Part shown: piece after piece, positions 8,135 through 16,615 of the stretch
Numbering within the stretch: the stretch's first letter is position 1
Layout of the letters: each line of letters begins with the position of its first letter
Origin: an uncultured Brevundimonas sp.
GTDB lineage: Bacteria; Pseudomonadota; Alphaproteobacteria; Caulobacterales; Caulobacteraceae
Reading direction: 5' to 3'
DNA: 36,419 nucleotides
Assembly: GCF_947305955.1 (NCBI RefSeq)
Contig: NZ_CAMZFB010000029.1
Location: 1-36,419 of the forward strand
Program-made: the position numbers and the translations under genes
Notes under the pieces: model-generated
Database searches by the model: none
Told to the model about the DNA's origin: nothing
The model's input: only the letters and a program-made list of their open reading frames with translations

Positions 8135-9406
8135 TCAGGCAAAAATGCTGGCAGGCAAGGCGCCCACAATACAGGCCGTCATCAGGGTAGCGAGGAAGCC
8201 GCCCAGCAGGGCCTTCCACACCAGCCCCAGAACTTCGGGACGTCGCTCCGGCAGCAGGACCGACAGGCCCGTCACCGTAATGCCGACCGAGCCGATGTTG
8301 GCAAAGCCGCACAGCGCATAGGTCATCAGCATACGGGTGCGTTCGCTCATGGCTTCCGGCGCGATCTTGCCCAGTTCGATAAAGGCTACGAACTCGGTCA
8401 GGGTCAGCTTCACGCCCAGCAGCCAGCCGGCCTTGGAGGCCTCGGCCCATTCCACGCCCGTCAGCCATGCAATCGGGGCGAACAGAACGCCGAGGATGCG
8501 CTCGACCGACAGCGGCTCGCCGCCGATCCAGAAATTGCCGACGATCAGGTTCACCAGGGCCACAAAGGCCACGAAGGTGATCAGGACCGCAGAGATGTTT
8601 AGCACAACCATCAGGCCATCGGACGTGCCCTTGGTGATGGCGTCCATGGCCGAGTCATATTTCAGGGCCGAGTTGTAGTCGGCCTTCGCACCGCCCTCGC
8701 CCGGCTTTTCCGGGATCAGGATGCGGGCCAGCAGCACAGCGGCCGGAGCCGACACCACCGAAGCCACCAGCACGTGACCGGCGGCATTGCTGAGGACCGG
8801 CGACAGGATGGTCGCATAGGCCACCATGGTCGAGCCCGCCACAGTGCCAAGGCCTACCACCATCATCAGGAACATTTCCGAACGGGTCAGCTTGTCCAGA
8901 TAGGCGCGGATGACCAGCGGGGTTTCCACCATGCCGAGGAAGATATTGGCAGCAACAGCCAGTGCCGAAGCGCCGCCCAGCCCCATGGTGCGCTGGAACA
9001 GGAAGCCGAAGCCGAGGGTCAGCCACTTCAGCACCTTCCAGTGCCACAGCAGGGCCGACAGCGCCGAAATCACGATGATGAGCGGCAGGACGTTGAAGGC
9101 AAAGGTGAACAGAGCGCCCTGGTTCTCGACGACATAGGGCTGGTCACCACCGGCGAGGAAGCCGAACACGAACTGGGTGCCCTTGGCAGTCGCCAGCTCC
9201 AGTCCCTTCACCGAGTTGTTGATCGCATCCAGTACGACCTGCGAGCCCGGAATGGCGAAAGTCGCCAGCACCAGCGCCGCTTGCAGCAAAATCGCCCCAA
9301 TGGCCAAACGCCACGGGAAAAGCTTACGGTTTTCAGAAATCGCCCAGCAGCCGCCAACAATAACGGCAAGGCCGAACAGGCTCTGGAGGTTCAGAAGGTT
9401 GAACAT
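8135..9406 (-). CDS. Concentrative nucleoside transporter (CNT family, NupC-like)
   Basis: A 423-residue inner-membrane protein with an N-terminal pair of hydrophobic segments, the conserved gate region FAFNVLPLIIVISALSALL, then GLGGASALAVAANIFLGMVETPLVIRAYL and the MVVGLGTVAGSTMVAYA stretch. The C-terminal motifs are MTYALCGFANIGSVGI and LTEFVAFIELG. These are the core motifs of CNT transporters, which import nucleosides with H+ or Na+. Length and topology agree with NupC. No nucleoside-catabolic genes are adjacent. One GANTC site (9409-9413) lies just before the start. Confidence 0.92.
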   Translation of the reverse strand: MFNLLNLQSLFGLAVIVGGCWAISENRKLFPWRLAIGAILLQAALVLATFAIPGSQVVLDAINNSVKGLELATAKGTQFVFGFLAGGDQPYVVENQGALFTFAFNVLPLIIVISALSALLWHWKVLKWLTLGFGFLFQRTMGLGGASALAVAANIFLGMVETPLVIRAYLDKLTRSEMFLMMVVGLGTVAGSTMVAYATILSPVLSNAAGHVLVASVVSAPAAVLLARILIPEKPGEGGAKADYNSALKYDSAMDAITKGTSDGLMVVLNISAVLITFVAFVALVNLIVGNFWIGGEPLSVERILGVLFAPIAWLTGVEWAEASKAGWLLGVKLTLTEFVAFIELGKIAPEAMSERTRMLMTYALCGFANIGSVGITVTGLSVLLPERRPEVLGLVWKALLGGFLATLMTACIVGALPASIFA

Positions 9407-9502
9407 ACGGAATCTCTTGGCCGTTCATTCGGCGCATTTATCCGCTTGAACGACAGCGCGGGCGTAGAGGCAAGTCCCTACGCCCACACTTCTACAAAAA
9501 GA

Positions 9503-10090
9503 CTAGAAGGTCAGGCTATCCATTGCTGACAGAGCATTGGCTTGCGAGTCCGCATAGAAATGCTCTTCCGGTGCAAGGTAGATGGCCACATAGGCCTGAC
9601 CGTCCTTGGTCACCAACTGACCATAGCCCTTGATGCGAAGCCCCGCCGTCGTGACTGCCGCGAGGTCAAAACGCACACCGCGGTGGCCCGAGGCATTGAC
9701 CGGACGCGGCGACGACGTGGTCACGTCGTTATAGCCATAGGCCTCCACGCTTTCCTTGACGAACTCGACCTGCTCCAAGATTCCCATGTCGGCGCGCCAA
9801 GCGGGTGTGGTCTTTTCGCGGCGGCTGTTGGGACGTGCCAGATGCTGGCCTTCTTTCAAGCCCGAGCTGAGATACAGGCTGTTCAGACCCGGCCCGTCCA
9901 GAGTCAAAAGGCGCACCTCTTTAAGGTGTCCGGTCACCGGTGTGATGTCGTTCCAGCTGCGGTCCAGCGTATAGGTGCCGCCACCGGCCTTATAGGGGCC
10001 GCTGACCTCGGAGATCGACACACAGGCCGTGGCGGATGCGACCACCGCAACCATGGCTGCCGTCTTCACGCTCGCTATGAGCTTGCTCAT
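9503..10090 (-). CDS. Small lipoprotein of unknown function, M48 operon
   Basis: A 195-residue protein. The ATG at 10090 overlaps the TGA of the upstream M48 protease gene (ATGA) and starts a signal peptide MSKLIASVKTAAMVAVVASA ending in a lipobox-like TAC (Cys23); an earlier in-frame ATG at 10135 lies inside the protease gene and gives no better signal. The mature part has the look of an outer-membrane-tethered lipoprotein with alternating beta segments (HRGVRFDLAAVTTAGLRIKGYGQLV, AYVAIYLAPEEHFY). I do not recognise a named family. Its translational coupling to the protease suggests a shared envelope task. Confidence 0.75.
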   Translation of the reverse strand: MSKLIASVKTAAMVAVVASATACVSISEVSGPYKAGGGTYTLDRSWNDITPVTGHLKEVRLLTLDGPGLNSLYLSSGLKEGQHLARPNSRREKTTPAWRADMGILEQVEFVKESVEAYGYNDVTTSSPRPVNASGHRGVRFDLAAVTTAGLRIKGYGQLVTKDGQAYVAIYLAPEEHFYADSQANALSAMDSLTF

Positions 10091-11304
10091 TCTTTGTCCC
10101 CCTCGAGACGAGAAAGCTGGTCCTCGACGATCCACAGATCATCGGCTTGAGGAGCCAGCGAGATGTAGGTTTTGAATGCGTCACGCGCGGCGGCGTGATT
10201 GCCCAAGCGCGCTTCTAAGGTTCCCAGCTCGCGGTGTGCAGCGACGGGTGCATCGGCATGACGAACGGCAGCGCGATAGGCGTTGACGGCCAGCAGGTCA
10301 TCGCCCTCCTGACGGCGGCGGCGGTAAACCTCGCCCTTGTGATAGGACAGAAGGCCTAGGTCCTCGCCGTCTTCCGACAGGCGGTCGAGCAGGTGGAGCA
10401 AGCGCCCGAAATCGCGATGCCGATGCTCGTCCTCGATCCACGCCGTCAGATGTGGGCGGATGATCGCACGATACCGCAGTCGATCCTCCCGCGTGGCACC
10501 TTTATAGCCCAGCTCATCAGCCTGTCGGGACAGGCTTGCGATCCGGTCTGCCGTCAACGGGTGGGTACGGAACGCCGACCCATAGGCTTCGGAACGGCGG
10601 ACAGAGCGGAAGCTGGACGCCGCGCTTTCTGCCGTCAGGTTCTGCCAGATCGATGCACCGGCCGAGGCGTCAAGGCCCAGTTTATGGACCATATCCAGCC
10701 CCATCCGGTCCGATTGGGCTTCCTGCGACTGGTTATACCCCATGAAGGCCGCCATGCTGGACAGATAGACGGCATCGATCAGCTCGCTGACATCGACCTG
10801 ATAATAGACGCCCGCCGCTACCGCCCCCATGGAGAAGACCAGCAAGGCATTGTTGGTCAGCTTCTGGGTCCGCATCCGCTCATAGGTGTGCTCCTCAAGG
10901 AAGTGCGCCACCTCATGACCCAGCACAAAGGCCAGCTCGTCCTCTGTCGAGGCCCGCAACATCAGGCCGGACCACACCTCGACCGCCCCATTGGGCATGG
11001 CCGTGGCGTTGAACACCGGACGGTTCATCACATAGACGCGGATATCGCCACAGTGATCCCCCGCCACCTTACAGGTCAGCGCCTGCACATAGGCATTCAG
11101 CGCGGGATCGGTGTTCCGGTCGCCGCGACGGCGCGTGTAGGTCTCGGTCTCTTCGGCAATGCCCCAGAGTCCTGCCTCGGCCGTATTGGGCCTTGGCGGT
11201 TCACCGGGGGCGCGGACCTGTGCCAGCGCGGTCGAAGCGCCCAGCACGAGCGTCAGCGCCGCAAGGCCGCCAGCTGCAAAACGCATGCGGTTATTGGGCA
11301 GCAT
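10087..11304 (-). CDS. M48 family zinc metalloprotease with C-terminal TPR-like repeats
   Basis: An exported peptidase of about 405 residues. The signal peptide ends GASTALA before Gln. The active site is HEVAHF (His130, Glu131, His134 from this start), and the third zinc ligand is probably the Glu in SQEAQSD (about residue 195). The THPLTADRIASL segment is also typical of M48. The C-terminal third (about residues 275-400) is helical, with repeats such as DLLAVNAYRAAVRHAD and AAHRELGTLEARLGNHAAARDAF that resemble TPRs. This domain order resembles BepA-type outer-membrane quality-control proteases. Start uncertain: 11304 overlaps the upstream gene by 14 bp, and 11286 also gives a good signal peptide. 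It sits between two lipoprotein genes. Confidence 0.88.
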   Translation of the reverse strand: MLPNNRMRFAAGGLAALTLVLGASTALAQVRAPGEPPRPNTAEAGLWGIAEETETYTRRRGDRNTDPALNAYVQALTCKVAGDHCGDIRVYVMNRPVFNATAMPNGAVEVWSGLMLRASTEDELAFVLGHEVAHFLEEHTYERMRTQKLTNNALLVFSMGAVAAGVYYQVDVSELIDAVYLSSMAAFMGYNQSQEAQSDRMGLDMVHKLGLDASAGASIWQNLTAESAASSFRSVRRSEAYGSAFRTHPLTADRIASLSRQADELGYKGATREDRLRYRAIIRPHLTAWIEDEHRHRDFGRLLHLLDRLSEDGEDLGLLSYHKGEVYRRRRQEGDDLLAVNAYRAAVRHADAPVAAHRELGTLEARLGNHAAARDAFKTYISLAPQADDLWIVEDQLSRLEGDKE

Positions 11305-12007
11305 CGGCCTGAACGCGCAGCGGGGCATCCTTGAGCAGACTGCCCACCAGTGAACGTGCACCGTTCTGATCACGCATATCGGCATGCGGACCGGCGACAG
11401 CATAGTTCACCCACATCACCTGTCCGGTCTTGAGGTCAACCAGCGAGGCCATGATCTGCTGCTGGCCCAGCTGCATCCCTACACCGAAGGCGCTGGCGAC
11501 AACAAAGGCTGCGACGCGCCCGCCGCTGGCATAGGTGCCCTCACCCGAGATGAAGAGCGCATAATCGGCACCGAAATGTTCGGACAGCAGCTCGGCCCCA
11601 TCGCCGATCGTCCAGACGAAGTCATCCTTCTTGGTCGCCAGCTTGGCACCGGCATAGCCGTTATATTCATGGGCGATGATGGCAGCGATCACCGCCTCAT
11701 TTACGCGTACCACCTGACCGATACGGCCATCCATCAGGTCATCGACACTGCCGACCACATATTTGTGGCTGTCGGCAGCTAGCGCGGACTGCACCTCGCG
11801 CAGGATGTGCGCGCGCGCCTCTTGGCTCCACTCCTCGCGGGGTTCGGTCACACCACCTGCCGTCAGCATACCCAGTTGGATACGCGGTTCGACGATCAGA
11901 ACAGTCGATCCCGTCTCGGGCGCGCGAACAACCTCGGCCTTACGGACAGCCGTTTGCGTACAAGCCGCCATCAACAGGCAGCTTGCCGCGATAAGCAAAC
12001 GTTTCAT
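11291..12007 (-). CDS. Lipoprotein of unknown function, first gene of the M48 operon
   Basis: A 238-residue protein starting MKRLLIAASCLLMAACTQT with lipid-acceptor Cys16. The start at 12007 is preferred over the longer frame to 12094 because it has a GGGGGG ribosome site four bases upstream and the signal begins there. The mature part contains TVLIVEPRIQLGMLTAGGVTEPREEW and GADYALFISGEGTYASGGR, with a hydrophobic stretch AAFVVASAFGVGMQLGQQQ and the strand LVDLKTGQVMWVNYAV. Such ligand- or assembly-type lipoprotein folds are found in curli- and GNA1162-like families, but I cannot assign one. The next gene is the M48 protease, overlapping its end. Confidence 0.75.
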   Translation of the reverse strand: MKRLLIAASCLLMAACTQTAVRKAEVVRAPETGSTVLIVEPRIQLGMLTAGGVTEPREEWSQEARAHILREVQSALAADSHKYVVGSVDDLMDGRIGQVVRVNEAVIAAIIAHEYNGYAGAKLATKKDDFVWTIGDGAELLSEHFGADYALFISGEGTYASGGRVAAFVVASAFGVGMQLGQQQIMASLVDLKTGQVMWVNYAVAGPHADMRDQNGARSLVGSLLKDAPLRVQADAAQ

Positions 12008-12097
12008 TTTCCCCCCATCGCGCACCGCGCGATTCAGTCCGACGAAGAAATCCGTCTCTTTCCAAGGGGATATCACGACACATTTTTGCCGCAATAC

Positions 12098-12127
12098 AAA
12101 AAACGGCAGGCCCTTGTGGACCTGCCG
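12098..12127 (-). terminator. Rho-independent terminator of ilvE
   Basis: Hairpin CGGCAGG / CCTGCCG (12104-12110 / 12121-12127) with a ten-base loop. On the minus strand it is followed by six T (12103-12098). It lies 43 bp past the ilvE stop. Confidence 0.8.
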
Positions 12128-12169
12128 CTTTAAAATCCGCGCGGGACGATATTCAGGGCCGAAAGAGCC

Positions 12170-13048
12170 TTACAGTTCGCCGCGCACCAGCTTTTCGTAG
12201 TCGGACATCAGGCCGAGGCTGATTTCGCCGGGGACGAAATTATATTCGCCGACCGAACCGACGGGCGTGACCTCTGCGGCCGAGCCGGTCAGGAAGCATT
12301 CGCTGAAATCAGCCAGTTCTTCCGGCAGGATGTTGCGGACAACAACCTCGATGCCCTTAGCCTTGGCCAGATCGATGACGGTCTGACGGGTGATACCGTT
12401 CAGGATGTTCGACACGTCCGGCGTGTGGATGACGCCGTCCTTGATGAAGAAAACGTTGGCACCGGTGGCTTCGGCCACATAGCCGCGCCAGTCCAGCATC
12501 AGGGCGTCGGCAAAGCCCCGCTGCTCGGCGGCGTTCTTGGACATGGTGCAGATCATGTACAGGCCCGCAGCCTTGGCGGTCGACGGAGCCGTGGCCGGAT
12601 CCGGACGGCGCCACTTGGCCCACTCCAGCTTGATGCCCTTCTTCTTCACTTCAGGGTCGAAGTAGGACGGCCAGTCCCACACGGCGATGGCCAGGTGGAC
12701 CTTGTTGCCGATCGACGAGACCGACAGCTTGTCCGCACCCAGATACGCCACTGGGCGAATATAACAGTCCGTCAGGCCGTTACGCTCACAGGTGTCCTTG
12801 CAGGCCTGATCAATCTCGGCCACGCTATAGGGAATCTCGAAGTCGAGGAGTTCGGCGGACCGTTTCAGGCGCTCACTGTGTTCGGTGAGCTTGAAGATCT
12901 TGCCGTTATACATCCGCTCGCCTTCGAAAACGGACGAGCCATAATGGAGGCCATGGGTCAAAACGTGCGTTTTTGCTTCGCGCCAGGGAATGAATTCCCC
13001 ATCGAACCAAATCCAGCCGTCACGATCATCGAAAGGAACTATGGCCAT
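12170..13048 (-). CDS. ilvE: Branched-chain amino acid aminotransferase
   Basis: A 292-residue PLP fold-type IV transaminase that interconverts Leu/Ile/Val and their 2-oxo acids with glutamate. Motifs are THVLTHGLHYGSSVFEGER (residues ~27-45), YIRPVAYLG, STAKAAG with the PLP lysine at Lys159, and FADALMLDWRGYVAEATGANVFF with Glu193. The C-terminal ECFLTGSAAEVTPV segment binds the cofactor phosphate. The start MAIVPFDD at 13048 matches family N termini; a GGGAG sequence sits about 11 bases upstream. A second in-frame ATG at 13069 is possible. It is monocistronic, divergent from the response-regulator gene across a ~95-bp gap. Confidence 0.93.
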   Translation of the reverse strand: MAIVPFDDRDGWIWFDGEFIPWREAKTHVLTHGLHYGSSVFEGERMYNGKIFKLTEHSERLKRSAELLDFEIPYSVAEIDQACKDTCERNGLTDCYIRPVAYLGADKLSVSSIGNKVHLAIAVWDWPSYFDPEVKKKGIKLEWAKWRRPDPATAPSTAKAAGLYMICTMSKNAAEQRGFADALMLDWRGYVAEATGANVFFIKDGVIHTPDVSNILNGITRQTVIDLAKAKGIEVVVRNILPEELADFSECFLTGSAAEVTPVGSVGEYNFVPGEISLGLMSDYEKLVRGEL

Positions 13049-13143
13049 TTGCAAATCATCTCCCTGCACCGGTGGCTGTTTAGACCCCTATCGAGGCCGC
13101 TCGTCAACGTTGCCGACCACCAGTTTTTTAGCGGAGCGCCCTG

Positions 13144-13878
13144 TTGAGCCTTCATGATCCCCGCAACAGCCGATCCGGACCCGTCGCTGCGAACGGCAGC
13201 GGCCGCCATCTGCTGATCGTCGATGATGACGACAGAATCCGCGAACTGCTCAAAGAATTCCTCGCGCGCGAGGGTTATCGCGTCACCGGCGCCGCCCACG
13301 CGGGCGCGGCGCGCCGTCTGGTCGAACTGATCGAGTTCGACCTGATCGTGCTGGACGTGATGATGCCGGGCGAGAGCGGATTTGACCTGACCAGCTGGAT
13401 CCGCTCGCAGGCGGCCCTGTCCAAGACGCCGGTTCTGCTGCTAACGGCCAAGGGCGATCCGAATGATCGGATCGAGGGTCTATCGCGCGGGGCCGACGAC
13501 TATATGTCCAAGCCGTTCGACCCGCGCGAACTGGCGCTGCGGATCGAGGCCATCCTGCGCCGCACGGGCGGCAAGCCGCTGACGGCGAAAGAAATCAAGA
13601 TGGGCCCCGCCGTCTTCAACATGGAGCGGCTGGAGCTGACCGTGAACGGCCAGCCGCAGCGCCTGACCGAGGCCGAGGCCCAGTTGCTGAAAACCCTCGC
13701 CATCAGCGCCCACGCCCCTGTCGAGCGTATGGCCCTGTCGCCTGACACCGCCGACATTACGGGCCGCGCCGTCGATGTTCAGGTCACCCGCCTGCGCCGC
13801 AAGCTGGAAGTGGACCCCAAGAACCCGCGCTACCTGCAAACCGTGCGCGGCATCGGCTATATGCTGGCTCCTGATTAA
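13144..13878 (+). CDS. OmpR-family DNA-binding response regulator
   Basis: A 244-residue regulator. The receiver domain (about residues 20-135) has the acidic pocket VDDDD, phospho-acceptor Asp71 in VLDVMMPGESG, Thr101 and Lys123 (KPFDPREL). The C-terminal winged helix ends VDVQVTRLRRKLEVDPKNPRYLQTVRGIGYML. No ATG is in frame before the receiver; the start is TTG at 13144, supported by GGAG at 13133-13136, seven bases upstream. It probably acts with the histidine kinase 18 bp downstream. The pair resembles the PetR/OmpR-type two-component genes of alphaproteobacteria, but the regulon cannot be inferred. Confidence 0.93.
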   Translation: MSLHDPRNSRSGPVAANGSGRHLLIVDDDDRIRELLKEFLAREGYRVTGAAHAGAARRLVELIEFDLIVLDVMMPGESGFDLTSWIRSQAALSKTPVLLLTAKGDPNDRIEGLSRGADDYMSKPFDPRELALRIEAILRRTGGKPLTAKEIKMGPAVFNMERLELTVNGQPQRLTEAEAQLLKTLAISAHAPVERMALSPDTADITGRAVDVQVTRLRRKLEVDPKNPRYLQTVRGIGYMLAPD

Positions 13879-13896
13879 ACGGCGGAGCATATCGCC

Positions 13897-15249
13897 ATGC
13901 GGCTGACGCCGTTCAATGTCTGGGCGCGATGGTTGAAGCGCCGCCTGCCGACCTCGCTTTGGGGCCGGTCTCTGCTGATCATCATCATTCCGGTGCTGAT
14001 CATGCAGGGGGCTGTCACCTTCGTCTTTTTCGACGCCCACTGGCAGACGGTGACGTCGCGCCTGTCCGAAGGGCTGGCCGGCGACGTGGCATGGGCCGCC
14101 GAAAGCTATCAGGACGACCCGACGCCTGAAAATCTGGCCCTGATCGTGGATCGCGCCCAGCGCAACATGCAGCTGTCGATCGCCTTTCAGGAAGACACCA
14201 AATTGCCGACCGAAAAGCGGCGCGGTGCCATCGGGGTGGTGGACCGCACGCTGGAAGCGGCGCTGCAATCACGCCTGTCACAACCCTTCTGGTTCGATAC
14301 CACCCGCTATCCGGCCTATGTCGACATCCGTATTCAGGAAGCCGACGGGGTGATGCGGATCATCGCCCCGCGCGAACGCGCCGTGGCGACGCAGGCCCAT
14401 ATCTTCGTGCTGTGGCTGATGATTGCGACCGCTCTGCTGCTGGCGGTGGCCGTGATCTTCATCCGCAATCAGGTTCGCAGTATCGAGCGTCTGGCCGAGG
14501 CTGCCGAAGCCTTTGGCCGTGGCGAGACGGTGCCCCGCTTCAAGCCGCACGGTGCGCGCGAAGTGCGCGCCGCCGCCACCGCCTTTCTGGAAATGCGCTC
14601 GCGTATCCAGCGCCATATCGACCAGCGCACGGCCATGCTGGCCTCGGTCAGCCATGACCTGCGTACGCCCCTGACCCGTCTTCGTCTGGAACTGGCCCTT
14701 GCCCCACCCTTCAAGCGGGCCGAGGCCATGCGCGCCGACATGGACGAGATGGAGCACATGATCGACGAATACCTCGCCTTTGCCCGTGGCGAGGGCGGCG
14801 AGACGCCCCAGACGATCAATGTCCAAGAGGTGCTCGACCGTATCGCCAGCGACGCCCGCGGTGCCGGTGCCGAGGTCGAGGTCGTGGTCGAGCCGGACCT
14901 TTCGATCACCCTGCGCCCCATGGCGTTCCGCCGTGCGCTGGGCAATCTGGCCAATAATGCGGCCAGCCATGGCGAGCATGTGCGCCTGTCGGCCCGCCAC
15001 CTGCCCTCGGGCGGTGTGGAGTTCGTTGTCGAGGACGACGGTCCCGGCATCCCCGACGACATGCACGAGGAAGCCTTCCGCCCCTTCTCGCGCCTTGATC
15101 CGTCGCGCAGCCAGAACCGCAAGGGCGTGGGCCTTGGCATGGCCATCGCCCGCGACGTCGCTCGCGGTCATGGCGGCGACATCATTCTGGGGCGCAGCGA
15201 CATGGGTGGGCTGAAGGCCTCAATCCGCTTGCCGCACGGTAAAGATTAA
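13897..15249 (+). CDS. EnvZ-like membrane sensor histidine kinase
   Basis: A 450-residue kinase, cognate of the preceding regulator by adjacency. Transmembrane segment 1 is about residues 25-45 and segment 2 about 168-190, enclosing a ~120-residue periplasmic sensor region with no recognised domain. A HAMP linker follows (about 190-243). The H box is SHDLRTPLTRLRLELA with His253, an EnvZ-type spacing. The ATPase domain has the N box (Asn350/Asn353-354), G1 box DDGPGI (~380-385) and G2 box GVGLGMAIARD (~410-420). It should autophosphorylate His253 and transfer to Asp71 of the regulator. The stimulus is unknown. Confidence 0.93.
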   Translation: MRLTPFNVWARWLKRRLPTSLWGRSLLIIIIPVLIMQGAVTFVFFDAHWQTVTSRLSEGLAGDVAWAAESYQDDPTPENLALIVDRAQRNMQLSIAFQEDTKLPTEKRRGAIGVVDRTLEAALQSRLSQPFWFDTTRYPAYVDIRIQEADGVMRIIAPRERAVATQAHIFVLWLMIATALLLAVAVIFIRNQVRSIERLAEAAEAFGRGETVPRFKPHGAREVRAAATAFLEMRSRIQRHIDQRTAMLASVSHDLRTPLTRLRLELALAPPFKRAEAMRADMDEMEHMIDEYLAFARGEGGETPQTINVQEVLDRIASDARGAGAEVEVVVEPDLSITLRPMAFRRALGNLANNAASHGEHVRLSARHLPSGGVEFVVEDDGPGIPDDMHEEAFRPFSRLDPSRSQNRKGVGLGMAIARDVARGHGGDIILGRSDMGGLKASIRLPHGKD

Positions 15250-15332
15250 ATTCGCTGAACCTTCTGGAAATCCAACCGTCGATATACCATGTTGGAATCG
15301 CTCCAGGGGGGCCTGGAACAAAGGAGTGTCTG

Positions 15333-15830
15333 ATGCGCTCGATCGCCAAAATCGCTTTTATCGCCGGCGCACTCTCGCTGGCTACGACCGGTGCTGCATT
15401 CGCCGAACCGGCGGCCGTGAACATTGTCCTCAGCCCTGAATTCGCCAAGACCGCCGAAAAGCTTGGCGAGCGCGAGGTTCAGGACCAGCTTGAAGACTTC
15501 ACCCGTCAGATTGAACGCACCCTGACCCGCCGCAATGCGCTGGACGGTGCCGAGATCAATCTGGTGGTGACGGACCTGCAGCCGAACCGCCCAACCTTCA
15601 AACAGCTGACCGACCGTCCGGGTCTGGACGCTATGCGCAGCCTGTCGATTGGCGGCGCAGCCTTTGAAGGTACGGTCACTCTGGCCGACGGCACCACTCA
15701 GGAAGTGAAGTACCGCTATTACTCGCCGACCATCATGGATTCGGTGGGCAGCACGGTCTGGACCGACGCATGGCGCGCCAGCAACCGTCTGGCCAACAAT
15801 CTGGCCCGCGGCCAGTACGTCAGCCGCTAA
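15333..15830 (+). CDS. Exported protein of unknown function (165 aa)
   Basis: The protein has a clear Sec signal peptide (MRSIAKIAFIAGALSLATTG, cleavage after AAFA at ~24) and a mature domain of about 140 residues. The mature part shows a helical LGEREVQDQLEDFTRQIERTL segment, beta segments (AEINLVVTDLQPNRPTF; GGAAFEGTVTL) and TTQEVKYRYYSPTI. A strong AAGGAG ribosome site lies about eight bases before the ATG. I do not recognise a named family. It is separated from the kinase gene by 83 bp containing one GANTC site (15295-15299). Its 3' end overlaps the convergent proC gene by 11 bp. Confidence 0.8.
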   Translation: MRSIAKIAFIAGALSLATTGAAFAEPAAVNIVLSPEFAKTAEKLGEREVQDQLEDFTRQIERTLTRRNALDGAEINLVVTDLQPNRPTFKQLTDRPGLDAMRSLSIGGAAFEGTVTLADGTTQEVKYRYYSPTIMDSVGSTVWTDAWRASNRLANNLARGQYVSR

Positions 15831-16614
15831 GCTCGGTCGATTTATCGACAGCCGCCTTCACGGCGCCTTGGACGGGACGGTCCAGGGCGCCGTTTTCGTT
15901 CAGCACCTCCAGACCCGCACGGGTCACACCGCCCGGCGAGGCCACGCGGTCGATCAGCGCATCGAGGCTCTCGTCACCGACGACACCTGCTGCGGCTGAG
16001 CGCAGGGTGGCGCGGGCCAGCCGCACGGCCACATCTTCCGGCAGGCCCTCTGCAACACCGGCCTCGGCCAGTGCGCGGGTAAAGGCAAAGAAATAGGCCG
16101 GACCACAGCCCGACACTGCGGTCGCGGCGTGCATCAGGTCCTCGCTGTCCAGCACAGCCGTCTCGGCGATAGGCTCGAACAGGGCCATGCCCTGCGCCAG
16201 AGCATGCGCATCCGACGACCACAGGCTAGCCACGCCCTTGCCCTGCGCCACGCCCGTGGTGGGCATGATGCGCACGACCTTGCGGCCATCAAAGCCCGCC
16301 GAAATGGTCGCTTCGGGAACGCCCGCCATGACCGATACGATCACGGCATCCTTGCTCAGATGGGGCAGGATGTCCTGCGCCGCCTCGACCCATTTGGCGG
16401 GCTTTACGCCGATCACAAAGGCCTTTGCCTCGGCCAGCGTTTCCAACGGCGGATTGATGCGTGCGCCCAGCGCCCTCGCCTTTTCGGCGACGGGCTTTTC
16501 GCTGGGGGTCAGGATGATCAGGTCTTTGGGATCAACCGCGCCTGTCAGCAGCCACCCCTCAAGGATGGCAGACCCCAAACGACCCACCCCTTGAAGAACA
16601 ACTGCATTAGACAT
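15820..16614 (-). CDS. proC: Pyrroline-5-carboxylate reductase
   Basis: A 264-residue enzyme for the last step of proline synthesis (1-pyrroline-5-carboxylate + NAD(P)H to L-proline). The N-terminal Rossmann motif is written VVLQGVGRLGSAILEGW. VIGVKPAKW and SVMAGVP follow, then the signature region AATAVSGCGPAYFFAF and the C-terminal dimerisation helices with VASPGGVTRAGLEVL. Length is typical (~265-270). It starts one base after the stop of the YbjN-like gene, so the two are almost certainly co-transcribed. Its 3' end overlaps a convergent gene by 11 bp. Confidence 0.95.
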   Translation of the reverse strand: MSNAVVLQGVGRLGSAILEGWLLTGAVDPKDLIILTPSEKPVAEKARALGARINPPLETLAEAKAFVIGVKPAKWVEAAQDILPHLSKDAVIVSVMAGVPEATISAGFDGRKVVRIMPTTGVAQGKGVASLWSSDAHALAQGMALFEPIAETAVLDSEDLMHAATAVSGCGPAYFFAFTRALAEAGVAEGLPEDVAVRLARATLRSAAAGVVGDESLDALIDRVASPGGVTRAGLEVLNENGALDRPVQGAVKAAVDKSTELSG

Positions 16615-16615
16615 T

